From Chryseobacterium camelliae (GTDB lineage Bacteria; Bacteroidota; Bacteroidia; Flavobacteriales; Weeksellaceae): DNA of 64,000 nucleotides. Every line of letters starts with the position of its first letter. The first letter of the stretch is position 1. The position numbers and the translations under genes are program-made. The notes under the pieces are model-generated. The model was not told the origin of the DNA, did no database searches, and saw only the letters and a list, made by a program, of their open reading frames with translations. Location: contig NZ_JAUTAL010000001.1 in NCBI RefSeq assembly GCF_030818575.1, positions 1,364,001 to 1,428,000 of the forward strand, in the 5' to 3' direction. This document shows, piece by piece, positions 1 through 7,328 of the stretch.

Positions 1-99
1 AGAAGAGACATGCTTACAACAGTAAACAATACTATCACGGTGGATATGGGCGCTAATACGGCAGGGACAGGATCTGCCCCGGCACCGGTATTACCGTAA
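1..99 (+). CDS. C-terminal end of an unidentified protein (partial)
   Basis: An open frame runs from the first base of the window to a TAA at 97-99, giving 32 residues that end in a Gly/Ala/Pro-rich tail (GSAPAPVLP). The start lies outside the window. A strong intrinsic terminator follows after 23 bases, which supports a gene ending here. The tail does not identify a family. It could also be a chance frame, since only 32 codons are visible. Confidence 0.4.
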   Translation, partial: RRDMLTTVNNTITVDMGANTAGTGSAPAPVLP

Positions 100-122
100 A
101 AATACCATTATTGTAATCAATG

Positions 123-157
123 AAAATCCGGAATAAGATACCCTTATTCCGGATTTT
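123..157. terminator. Intrinsic terminator, probably bidirectional
   Basis: Perfect 15-bp stem: AAAATCCGGAATAAG at 123-137 pairs with 143-157, with a 5-base loop and a T-rich tail on the plus strand. It lies between the partial plus-strand gene and the end of the minus-strand gene at 224 and can serve both. Confidence 0.85.
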
Positions 158-223
158 TTATATCTGTCCGATATAGAATCCAATTATTATTTCATTCCAT
201 ATCTTTCGGAATAATCCGCTCTT

Positions 224-733
224 TTATGGTGTATGATCTGAAATACCAAGCTGCTTAACGGCGGCGGAATTAAGGTAAATGTTTTCAAAATGAAGCAGTG
301 ACTCCACGTCTTTAAAGGTTTGGGACATCATATCCGATTTATTGAATGACAGCTCAATAGATTCATCATACGAGGCTGTGATCCTCACCACGGAATAGCC
401 GTTGTAAGCAATGGTAAAGCCATGAAAAAAACACCGTCGTTCTGCTTCCTGGTAAATGCGGTATTCCCGGAATGAAGGAGTATCAGATTCCGGACTGGAG
501 GGTAATTGGTTATGTTCCAAAGTTTTCCATGCCGCGTAATTTTTCGGTTCCTTCAGGATATTGCCCTGAGCATCTACAGGGACAAACATGCCTAGAAGCA
601 AAGGCTTTTTGAGGAACACGGCATAATTATTCATCAGGTTCAGGGTCTGAAGATCGGCATAGCCTTCATTGGCATAATATTCAATGACGAAATCGGTCAT
701 AGGGATCAGTTTGTGCAAGGAATCGTCTGTCAT
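224..733 (-). CDS. Hypothetical protein, 169 aa
   Basis: I do not recognise this protein. It is a soluble, acidic, mixed alpha/beta-looking sequence with no signal peptide or membrane segment. The first half is rich in aromatic and hydrophobic residues, and there is a Cys/His patch (RRCFFHGF) near residue 100. The start ATG at 731-733 sits about 37 bases from a perfect TAnnTTTG promoter box at 770-777, so it is transcribed as a single gene. The shared terminator at 123-157 closes it. No catalytic motif is visible. Confidence 0.75.
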   Translation of the reverse strand: MTDDSLHKLIPMTDFVIEYYANEGYADLQTLNLMNNYAVFLKKPLLLGMFVPVDAQGNILKEPKNYAAWKTLEHNQLPSSPESDTPSFREYRIYQEAERRCFFHGFTIAYNGYSVVRITASYDESIELSFNKSDMMSQTFKDVESLLHFENIYLNSAAVKQLGISDHTP

Positions 734-769
734 ACGAAGGTTATTGGTTTATAATCATAATGAAAGGGA

Positions 770-777
770 CAAATATA
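770..777 (-). promoter_or_regulatory. Flavobacterial -7 box for the 169-aa gene
   Basis: On the minus strand the sequence reads TATATTTG, a perfect match to the Bacteroidota -7 consensus TAnnTTTG, 36 bases before the ATG at 733. Confidence 0.65.
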
Positions 778-1095
778 CGGATTTCCGGTTTTGGAGAAAA
801 TATTGTGCCATTGTAAAATTTCGTTTTTGCGGACCACTTTTTAAATATTTAAGTAATTTTTTTCTATAATATCTGGGACAAATGAAGGGACCTCGTCTGT
901 TGCATTGGTAGACGCAAAGACAGGAATAGTTGACCTGATTTCAACCTTATAAGCAACTTATTTTTCAGGATTTTTGCCTTCCTGATCTGCTTAATATATA
1001 AACCCTCAGAAAATAATCTGTCTTGAAATCAATTTATAAGCATAAAATTTAATGCAGCCCTCCATAAGGTATTGGCATTTTCCAATTAAAATTAA
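778..1095. other. Intergenic region without a supported gene
   Basis: AT-rich spacer between the divergently transcribed hypothetical gene and tRNA-Arg. The small open frames here lack a convincing start or family signal. A TTGG at 1072-1075 lies 21 bases before the -7 box of the tRNA gene and fits a -33 element. I see nothing else. Confidence 0.5.
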
Positions 1096-1103
1096 TATCT
1101 TTG
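1096..1103 (+). promoter_or_regulatory. Promoter -7 box for tRNA-Arg
   Basis: TATCTTTG matches TAnnTTTG exactly and is preceded by TTG at 1072-1074 with a 21-base spacer. The tRNA begins 16 bases downstream. Confidence 0.7.
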
Positions 1104-1119
1104 AGCACTCAAAAAAAGA

Positions 1120-1191
1120 GGCCTCATAGTTCAACGGATAGAATAGAAGTTTCCTAAACTTTAGATCCAGGTTCGATTCCTGGTGAGGCTA
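1120..1191 (+). tRNA. tRNA-Arg (anticodon CCT)
   Basis: A full cloverleaf can be drawn. The acceptor GGCCTCA pairs with TGAGGCT with one terminal G-T, then discriminator A at 1191. The D arm starts GTTC, the anticodon stem GAAGT/ACTTT encloses loop TTCCTAA, and the T arm CCAGG/CCTGG encloses TTCGATT. The anticodon CCT reads AGG (Arg). CCA is not encoded, as is usual in this phylum. A promoter lies immediately upstream and a terminator hairpin downstream, so it is a monocistronic tRNA gene. Confidence 0.95.
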
Positions 1192-1196
1192 CACAA

Positions 1197-1229
1197 CAGG
1201 AGAAGTGACTGATATCGCTTCTCCTGTTT
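1197..1229 (+). terminator. Terminator of tRNA-Arg
   Basis: CAGGAGAAG (1197-1205) pairs with CTTCTCCTG (1218-1226) and is followed by TTT. Confidence 0.7.
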
Positions 1230-1400
1230 CTATTTTGGAATAGGGCCGGCAGAAATCGTATATAGCCAGGCATTGTATTTTAAACTTAAAATTGATGACT
1301 ATTAAATCCTTTGTATAAACCAAAAGGAAAAGATGAACGGCAATTATTTTTTGTAAGTGGTTATTATTTCGGACATTTGAGTAGTGTCTAATTAAAATCT

Positions 1401-2573
1401 ATGAGAAATAATATCCGACTTAAAACGTTCTTCATCGGTACCTTACCTAATGTTTTTTTAGGCATGATTTTTTCCTGTTCAGCAACCAGACCGTCGCAAG
1501 ATGCAGTTCTTTACCAGGCAGATCCGCTGTATATGGAAATTGAAGCATCGGGTCGGGAACTTACTATAAAGAACCATGTTCCGGGAGTTGCCGTCGCTGT
1601 GCTCCGGGATGGGAAGATGGCCTGGATACAGACGATAGGCTATGCGGATCTTGCAGGCAGAAAACCCGTAACGCCTGAAACGATTTTTAACATTGGTTCT
1701 ATCTCGAAGCTGGTTTCTGCATGGGGCTTTATGCAACTCACAGAAAAAGGCCTTGTAAAATTAGACGATCCCGTTGATCCGTATCTCACCCGTTGGCATC
1801 TGCCAAAATCCGAATTTGACCCATCAAAAGTAACACTCAGACGGATCCTAAGCCATACCGCTGGACTTTCAGTACACGGATATGGCGGATCAGAGCAGGG
1901 TACGGCTCTGCTCAGCCTGGAAGAATCACTGAATGGAAAAACCAAACGGAATGGTGAAACGGTGCATCTGATCAATGATCCGGGCACCAAATGGGAGTAT
2001 TCAGGAGGCGGCTATACGCTGGCACAACTGCTTCTCGAAGAGAAGACCCACCAAAGTTTCGCCACCTATATGAAACAGAATATTTTCCGGCCGCTTGGAA
2101 TGAAACATACCAGTTATGAATGGACTGCCGATATGATGGCGACCTCAGCAACGGCATATGACGAACAGGGAAAGCCTATAAAAAACCGGATTTTCACTGA
2201 AAAAGCAGCGGCAGGGCTTCAGACCACGATTAAAGACCTGGCCCATTTTGCGGAGCTGTCTATTACACCGGATTCCCATCAACTGAACAAAGTCCTGAAA
2301 CCAAATACCATAACGTTAATGGAAACGCCCGTTCTTCCATCCTCGGACGAAGGCGGAAGCGGTCTTGGATACCGGTTTATGAATTACGAAGGTTTCAGAA
2401 CCATAGGCCATACCGGTGAAAATGCTGGCTGGAGTGCGGCTCTGTTCCTGGATCTGCCCACAAAAAGCGGCCTTGTTATCCTATGTAATGGATCCAACGG
2501 TGATCGGGTTTGGTTTCCCATCTATCAAAGCTGGTTAAAGACGGTTAAAACAAAAGGCGGATCTTCCAGGTAA
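1401..2573 (+). CDS. Serine hydrolase of the class C beta-lactamase / penicillin-binding fold, lipoprotein
   Basis: 390 aa, usual for the Beta-lactamase (PF00144) family of esterases, D-peptidases and AmpC-like enzymes. The three active-site elements are visible: S100-I-S-K103 (nucleophile and general base), Y200-S-G202 in place of YxN, and H337-T-G339 in place of KTG. The N-terminus is a basic stretch, a hydrophobic segment and an FSC lipobox-like site with Cys26, so it is probably lipid-anchored and faces the periplasm. The HTG form is typical of esterase- or peptidase-like members rather than true cephalosporinases. The substrate cannot be told from sequence. It stands alone between tRNA-Arg and a regulator gene. 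Confidence 0.88.
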   Translation: MRNNIRLKTFFIGTLPNVFLGMIFSCSATRPSQDAVLYQADPLYMEIEASGRELTIKNHVPGVAVAVLRDGKMAWIQTIGYADLAGRKPVTPETIFNIGSISKLVSAWGFMQLTEKGLVKLDDPVDPYLTRWHLPKSEFDPSKVTLRRILSHTAGLSVHGYGGSEQGTALLSLEESLNGKTKRNGETVHLINDPGTKWEYSGGGYTLAQLLLEEKTHQSFATYMKQNIFRPLGMKHTSYEWTADMMATSATAYDEQGKPIKNRIFTEKAAAGLQTTIKDLAHFAELSITPDSHQLNKVLKPNTITLMETPVLPSSDEGGSGLGYRFMNYEGFRTIGHTGENAGWSAALFLDLPTKSGLVILCNGSNGDRVWFPIYQSWLKTVKTKGGSSR

Positions 2574-2773
2574 TTCCCCGCAAAAATAATTTTATAGTAA
2601 GTAAACACATCTTATGATCCATTTTATCTCACGCCTATGCTTTAACGTCGTTATCTGCGTAAATATAGCTAGAGATTTGAATAAAGCTGCCTGGAACCGA
2701 CTTGTAATAGCAGAGCATCATAAAAAACATCAATAAATAGATTAGCAGGATACCATTTGTGCTGGATATTTTT

Positions 2774-2781
2774 TACCTTTA
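2774..2781 (+). promoter_or_regulatory. Probable promoter of the XRE regulator gene
   Basis: TACCTTTA is one base from TAnnTTTG and lies directly before the inverted repeat at 2783-2799 and 43 bases before the ATG at 2825. Confidence 0.45.
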
Positions 2782-2782
2782 C

Positions 2783-2799
2783 GGTTGTAACGTACAACC
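2783..2799. promoter_or_regulatory. Inverted repeat, likely operator of the XRE regulator
   Basis: GGTTGTA at 2783-2789 and TACAACC at 2793-2799 form a perfect 7-bp inverted repeat with a 3-base spacer. It overlaps the expected transcription start just after the -7 box. Its place suggests autorepression by the helix-turn-helix protein encoded downstream. Confidence 0.55.
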
Positions 2800-2824
2800 T
2801 AATGACTAACCTTAATTGATACTC

Positions 2825-3238
2825 ATGGAAAAGAACATACATCAGGGAAGAAATGTAAAACGCTTCAGGGAAATGCTCGGGATCAAACAGGAAGCTTTGG
2901 CCCTTGATTTGGGCGACGAATGGAACCAGAAAAAAGTATCCCTGCTGGAACAGAAAGACGTGATCGAAGATCACCTGCTTAAAAAGATCTCAGGAGTGCT
3001 GAACATCCCCGTTGAAGCTTTTAAGAATTTTGATGAGGAGCATGCGGTGAATTTAATTTCATGTACATTTTCAGATAACGCCATCTTTAATAATAGGGTT
3101 GACGTTCAAAATATTAATTCTATTGATAAATTTATCCAGTTGCACGAAGAGAAGATTGCTCTGTATGAGAGGATGCTGAAGGAGAAGGATGATATGATGG
3201 AAAGATTGGAAGGTTTGATTAAAAGTAAGCACGACTGA
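2825..3238 (+). CDS. XRE-type helix-turn-helix regulator, 137 aa
   Basis: The N-terminal half (residues about 8-65) fits a Cro/C1-type HTH: GRNVKRFREMLGIKQEALA, then a recognition region containing QKKVSLLEQK. The C-terminal 40 residues are a charged coiled-coil-like helix (HEEKIALYERMLKEKDDMMERLE), which would support dimerisation. A TTG three codons upstream is possible, but the ATG at 2825 gives the normal family start. The gene has its own promoter, an overlapping palindromic operator candidate and a strong terminator, so it is a stand-alone unit. Target genes are unknown. Confidence 0.85.
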   Translation: MEKNIHQGRNVKRFREMLGIKQEALALDLGDEWNQKKVSLLEQKDVIEDHLLKKISGVLNIPVEAFKNFDEEHAVNLISCTFSDNAIFNNRVDVQNINSIDKFIQLHEEKIALYERMLKEKDDMMERLEGLIKSKHD

Positions 3239-3257
3239 TTTTAGAAGATTGCTATTT

Positions 3258-3296
3258 ATAGATACGGCTCAACTGTTTTGGTTGAGCCGTATCTAT
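3258..3296. terminator. Strong hairpin after the XRE gene
   Basis: A perfect 16-bp stem, 3258-3273 with 3281-3296, closes a 7-base loop 20 bases after the stop codon. The T tail is weak. Confidence 0.7.
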
Positions 3297-3411
3297 ATAC
3301 AGGTAAATTGATTATTTAACAAAATGTAATCACTTTCAGTGAACCAATTTTTTATTGCTTCTAATGTTATATAATGGATTTGTATAGAATTATTTTAGAC
3401 AGTACTAAGCA

Positions 3412-3597
3412 TCAATAGCAGCTGTTACAATAACTTTTATCCACATATACCTTTTTGCTTCCTGAGTAATAATAACATCCTCCTTTCTCACCTGTATGCA
3501 AACTATGACCATTATAGGAACAATAATCTGAACTTCCAGATCCTTCACATGAACAAACTGCCATTGCCAGCACAAATAGTAAAAGTAATTTTTTCAT
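3412..3597 (-). CDS. Small Cys-rich lipoprotein, 61 aa
   Basis: MKKLLLLFVLAMAVCSC is a typical lipoprotein signal with the likely lipidated Cys at 17. The 44-residue mature part has five further Cys (26, 41, 57 and 60 among them) and ends with a GGCYYYSGSKKVYVDKSYC segment. That segment resembles the short Gly-x-Cys-Tyr-Tyr / Lys-Lys-x-Tyr-Val / Cys pattern of the PBCV-type basic adaptor motif found attached to many unrelated proteins. The mature protein could be disulfide-linked outside the inner membrane. Function is unknown. The resemblance is from memory of the motif and is not tested. Confidence 0.7.
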   Translation of the reverse strand: MKKLLLLFVLAMAVCSCEGSGSSDYCSYNGHSLHTGEKGGCYYYSGSKKVYVDKSYCNSCY

Positions 3598-4056
3598 AAT
3601 TCAATAAAATAATAAATTTAACTTTTTGTAAAAGTAGAGGATGATGGCTGTTAAAAAATACGGATTCCCGTAGTCTAAAGGTTTTTAATAAATCTTCGAT
3701 AATCACAATATCTGAGAATATATAATGGAGTCTGGTGGCAATTTAAATATAGAAGAAGTTTAGTTTTAGATAAATAATATCCACCCATAAAAGAATCCGC
3801 CCTTTAGAGGCGGATCCAGTAGATAAAAACATCTCATTTTTTTAATTAGACAACAATAAAAAAGCATAGCCGACAATGCTATGCTTAAATTTTTATAAAT
3901 TTAATTGCAATTTCAGGAATGAAAAAGGCAAAATATATTTCCACTTCAGTTGTATTACATAGTAAATGTAGAAAATTATTTTTAATTTCCATATAAACGG
4001 AATGTTAAAATTCACATATTATCCACAAAATTATGCGGGTAACATCATAAAATCAG
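3598..4056. other. AT-rich intergenic region with two hairpins
   Basis: No open frame with family features. It holds an ATCCGCC/GGCGGAT hairpin at 3795-3815 and a terminator-like hairpin at 3862-3886. On the minus strand a near-consensus box (TACTTTTA, 3629-3636) lies before the small lipoprotein gene and may be its promoter. Confidence 0.5.
3862..3886 (-). terminator. Second terminator-like hairpin
   Basis: AAGCATAGC (3862-3870) pairs with GCTATGCTT (3878-3886). T-rich sequence follows on the minus strand and a T run on the plus strand. Confidence 0.6.
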
Positions 4057-4079
4057 CAGAGCACCTGGACGGTGCTCTG
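4057..4079 (-). terminator. Terminator of uvrA
   Basis: CAGAGCACC (4057-4065) pairs perfectly with GGTGCTCTG (4071-4079) around a 5-base loop, five bases after the uvrA stop. TTTTA follows on the minus strand. Confidence 0.8.
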
Positions 4080-4084
4080 TGTTT

Positions 4085-6877
4085 TTACTGTTCCAGCTTT
4101 TCTTTGATGTAGTAGGCGGTATGGGATTTCTTGTTTTTCGCAAGCTCTTCCGGGGTTCCGTTAAAGACCACCTCGCCGCCGTGTTTTCCGGCTTCCGGAC
4201 CGATATCGATGATGTAATCTGCACATTTGATGATGTCCGGCTGATGCTCGATCACAATAACCGAGTGCCCAAGGTCAATCAATGCCTGAAGCGATTTAAG
4301 GAGCTTCTGGATATCATGGAAATGCAGCCCTGTAGAGGGTTCATCGAAGACAAACAGGGTTTTCTCCGTCGTTACGCCTTTCACCAGGAAAGAAGCCAGC
4401 TTTACCCGCTGTGCTTCGCCGCCGGAAAGGGTAGAGGAGCTCTGTCCGAGCTGAAGGTAGCCTAATCCCACTTCCTGCAACGGCCTCAGCTTGGTCACGA
4501 TCTTATCTTCCTTATTGTCCCCGAAAAATTCCAGCGCTTCATCCACGGTCATGTGGAGGATATCCGAAATATTTTTCTCGTCGTATTTGATTTCTAAAAT
4601 TTCACTCTTGAAACGCGTTCCTTTGCAAACCTCGCATTCCAGCTCGATGTCTGCCATAAACTGCATGGATACGTTGATCACGCCTTCACCTTTACATTCG
4701 TCGCACCTTCCGCCGTCTACGTTGAAGGAGAAGTGCTTCGGTTTGTAGCCCATCATCTTGGCGGTCTTCTGCTTGGCAAAAAGGTCGCGGATATCGTCAT
4801 AGGCTTTCAGGTAGGTCACCGGATTGGAGCGGGAGGATTTCCCGATCGGGTTCTGGTCGATCAGCTCTATGTTTTTGATCAGCTTTTTAGGGAATTCCAC
4901 TGAATCATAATCGCCTTTTTTACCGCCGAGCCCCAGTTGGATCATGATATCATTCGTCAGGATCTCCTTCATCAGCGTTGATTTTCCGCTTCCGGAAACA
5001 CCTGAAATCACCACCAGACTTTCCAGTGGAATATCGACATCTATATTTTTAAGGTTGTTCTGCCGGGCGCCTTTGATGTGGATCCATTCTTTGGCCTTTC
5101 TCCTTTTTTCCGGAATTTTGATTTCCAGTCGGCCGGTGAGGTATTTTGAAGTCAGTGTATCGGCATCTTTCAGTTCCTTGTAATCTCCGGCAAAAACCAG
5201 TTCGCCGCCAAGGTAACCGGCTTCCGGGCCGATGTCGATAATATAGTCGGCAGCCCGCATCACGTCTTCATCATGCTCCACCACAATTACGGTATTGCCC
5301 AAATCCCGAAGGTTCTTCAGCACTTCAATTAAATTCTCTGTGTCCCTGGAATGCAGGCCGATAGACGGTTCATCTAAAATATAGATCGAACCTACCAGTG
5401 AGCTTCCCAGGCTGGTGGCCAGGTTGATCCTTTGGCTTTCTCCGCCGGACAGCGTATTGGAAGTACGGTTCAGCGTTAAGTATCCCAAACCTACTTTCAG
5501 CAGGAATTCAATCCTAGTCGTGATTTCGTACAGCAGCCTTTTGGCGATTTCCTGGTCGTGATCGGAAAGCTTTAATCCGGTGATCAGCGGGAAGAGCTCA
5601 TCCAGCGGAAGGTCGATCATCGACTGGATGTTGTGCCCGTCTATTTTCACCCAGCTGGTTTCCTCACGCAGCCTCATGCCTTCGCAGGTTGGGCAGAGCG
5701 TTTTGCCGCGGTACCGGGAAAGCATCACACGGTACTGTATTTTGTAAAGGTTTTCTTCAAGCATTTTGAAGAAATTATTGATGGACGGGAAGTTTTTGTC
5801 ACCGTCACCTTTCCAGAGGAAAGTCCTCTGTTCTTTTGTTAGCTGATGATACGGTTTATGCACCGGAAAGCCTTTTGCTTCCTTAATGAATGCTTTCTTC
5901 CATTCGCTCATGCTTTCGCCGCGCCAGGAAACTACCGCATCTTCATATATGGAAAGCGTTTTATTCGGTATTACAAGGTCTTCATCGATCCCGATCACCT
6001 TGCCGTAACCTTCGCAGGTCGGGCAGGCTCCGTAAGGGTTATTGAAGCTGAAAAAATGGACATTTGGTTCCAGGAACTCTATGCCGTCCAGCTCGAATTT
6101 ATTGGAAAATTCCTTTACTTTCCCGGTTTCGGTATTTTTAAGCGAGCAATATCCTCTTCCTTCATAAAAAGCCATCTGGATGGAATCGGCAAGCCTCTGA
6201 AGGAAACTTTCATCTTCTTCATAAGAAAAACGGTCGATGACCAGATTGATGGCCATGCCTTTTTCAGGCGTAAACCCAAAGCTTTCAAGGTCTTCTATTC
6301 CTGCTACATTGCCGTTGATCTCAAGCCGGGTAAAACCGGCAAGTTTCAGCACGTTCAGCGTTTCATTGAATGCTTCGGCATCATATTCCAGCGGAGCTGT
6401 CAGCAAAAAAGAAACGTCTTTTGGAGAAGCCTTGATGAAATCCACTACATCAGATACTGAATCTTTTTTTACTTCCTCACCGGAAACCGGGGAATAGGTT
6501 TTCCCGATCCTGGCGAAAAGCAGTTTCAGATAATCGTAGATCTCTGTGGAAGTCCCAACGGTAGACCGCGGATTAGAAGAAATCACCTTCTGCTGGATGG
6601 CAATGGAAGGAGCAAGTCCCTTGATATCGTCCACTTTCGGCTTTTCCAGCTTACCGAGGAACTGACGGGCATAAGAACTCAAACTTTCCACATACCTTCT
6701 CTGGCCTTCCGCATAAATGGTATCGAAAGCCAGGGATGATTTCCCGCTTCCGGACACTCCGGTGATGACGATCAGCTTATTTTTAGGAATGAGTACATCG
6801 ATGTGTTTGAGATTGTTGAGGTGTGCGTTTTTAACGAAAACCTGCTTTTTTATATCTATATCTTTAATTGAAGCCAT
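4085..6877 (-). CDS. uvrA: Excinuclease ABC subunit A (UvrA), nucleotide excision repair
   Basis: 930 aa, close to the usual 940. UvrA dimers recognise bulky DNA damage and load UvrB. Both ABC ATPase modules are complete: Walker A GVSGSGKS at 40-47 and again at 626-633, signatures LSGGE at 476 and near 830, and a DEPS Walker B after each. The C-terminal zinc module is intact (C725, C728, C748, C751). Of the N-terminal module only C285/C288 and C395/C398 remain. The sites where other UvrAs have CPxCG pairs read YSPVSGE near 128 and KFELDGI near 260, so one zinc site looks lost. The promoter box is at 6895-6902 and a terminator follows, so it is monocistronic. Confidence 0.98.
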   Translation of the reverse strand: MASIKDIDIKKQVFVKNAHLNNLKHIDVLIPKNKLIVITGVSGSGKSSLAFDTIYAEGQRRYVESLSSYARQFLGKLEKPKVDDIKGLAPSIAIQQKVISSNPRSTVGTSTEIYDYLKLLFARIGKTYSPVSGEEVKKDSVSDVVDFIKASPKDVSFLLTAPLEYDAEAFNETLNVLKLAGFTRLEINGNVAGIEDLESFGFTPEKGMAINLVIDRFSYEEDESFLQRLADSIQMAFYEGRGYCSLKNTETGKVKEFSNKFELDGIEFLEPNVHFFSFNNPYGACPTCEGYGKVIGIDEDLVIPNKTLSIYEDAVVSWRGESMSEWKKAFIKEAKGFPVHKPYHQLTKEQRTFLWKGDGDKNFPSINNFFKMLEENLYKIQYRVMLSRYRGKTLCPTCEGMRLREETSWVKIDGHNIQSMIDLPLDELFPLITGLKLSDHDQEIAKRLLYEITTRIEFLLKVGLGYLTLNRTSNTLSGGESQRINLATSLGSSLVGSIYILDEPSIGLHSRDTENLIEVLKNLRDLGNTVIVVEHDEDVMRAADYIIDIGPEAGYLGGELVFAGDYKELKDADTLTSKYLTGRLEIKIPEKRRKAKEWIHIKGARQNNLKNIDVDIPLESLVVISGVSGSGKSTLMKEILTNDIMIQLGLGGKKGDYDSVEFPKKLIKNIELIDQNPIGKSSRSNPVTYLKAYDDIRDLFAKQKTAKMMGYKPKHFSFNVDGGRCDECKGEGVINVSMQFMADIELECEVCKGTRFKSEILEIKYDEKNISDILHMTVDEALEFFGDNKEDKIVTKLRPLQEVGLGYLQLGQSSSTLSGGEAQRVKLASFLVKGVTTEKTLFVFDEPSTGLHFHDIQKLLKSLQALIDLGHSVIVIEHQPDIIKCADYIIDIGPEAGKHGGEVVFNGTPEELAKNKKSHTAYYIKEKLEQ

Positions 6878-6894
6878 AGTAAAATTGAGACTAA

Positions 6895-6902
6895 CAAAGT
6901 TA
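6895..6902 (-). promoter_or_regulatory. Promoter -7 box of uvrA
   Basis: Minus strand TAACTTTG, a perfect TAnnTTTG match, 17 bases before the uvrA ATG. Confidence 0.65.
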
Positions 6903-7290
6903 CGAAATTTTAGCGTAAAAGATGAATTTGTACAATTCGCAGACCACAGATTAAAACTGAGACAAACAGGATTAAAGTCTCAAATGGAGATAAAAGATGA
7001 ATTTTAGGATAGTATTTTGTGAATCATGGTTTTATAGGATAGTAAAATGTCACCTCGAAAAGATAAATTTCATGATATTTTACAGATTTCAGCCGTGTGG
7101 TATTGTTTCATGTCATAATTTTTAATAAAATTGTAACAGTTAGATAAGTAATTAAGCCATGGTAAAATTATTCAGAGATTTAATTACACATCTGATGAGG
7201 AAAAGATGAATTTTTCCTGTTCCCATATAAGATGCAGCCGCTGCATCTTTTTTTATGATATCTGTCATGGATTCATGACCTTTTACTTCT
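6903..7290. other. Intergenic region with three copies of a 13-mer and a T-tailed hairpin
   Basis: No gene is supported. AAAAGATGAATTT occurs three times on the plus strand, at 6917-6929, 6992-7004 and 7201-7213. A 9-bp hairpin, AAGATGCAG (7229-7237) with CTGCATCTT (7241-7249), is followed by T residues like a rho-independent terminator. It lies before the receptor promoter at 7291, so it would end an unseen upstream transcript. Confidence 0.5.
7229..7254 (+). terminator. Orphan terminator-like hairpin upstream of the TonB receptor
   Basis: A 9-bp stem with a CCG loop and a T run (7247-7254) on the plus strand. No plus-strand coding gene precedes it. Confidence 0.55.
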
Positions 7291-7298
7291 TACATTTG
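7291..7298 (+). promoter_or_regulatory. Promoter -7 box of the TonB receptor gene
   Basis: TACATTTG, a perfect TAnnTTTG match, 30 bases before the ATG at 7329. It rules out the longer open frame that begins at 7206. Confidence 0.7.
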
Positions 7299-7328
7299 CG
7301 CCTGCAAAAGATTAAGAATAACCGGAAT

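Noticed and set aside
1401..2573. AmpC-type antibiotic resistance gene
   Set aside because: The SxxK fold is there, but the motifs YSG and HTG are those of esterase- or peptidase-like relatives, so resistance cannot be claimed.
7192..7199. CTGATGAG, as in the core of hammerhead ribozymes
   Set aside because: No stem II and no CGAAA partner follow, so it is chance.
7206..7328. Longer start for the TonB receptor
   Set aside because: The extension covers a terminator-like hairpin and the promoter box, and it would hide the signal peptide.
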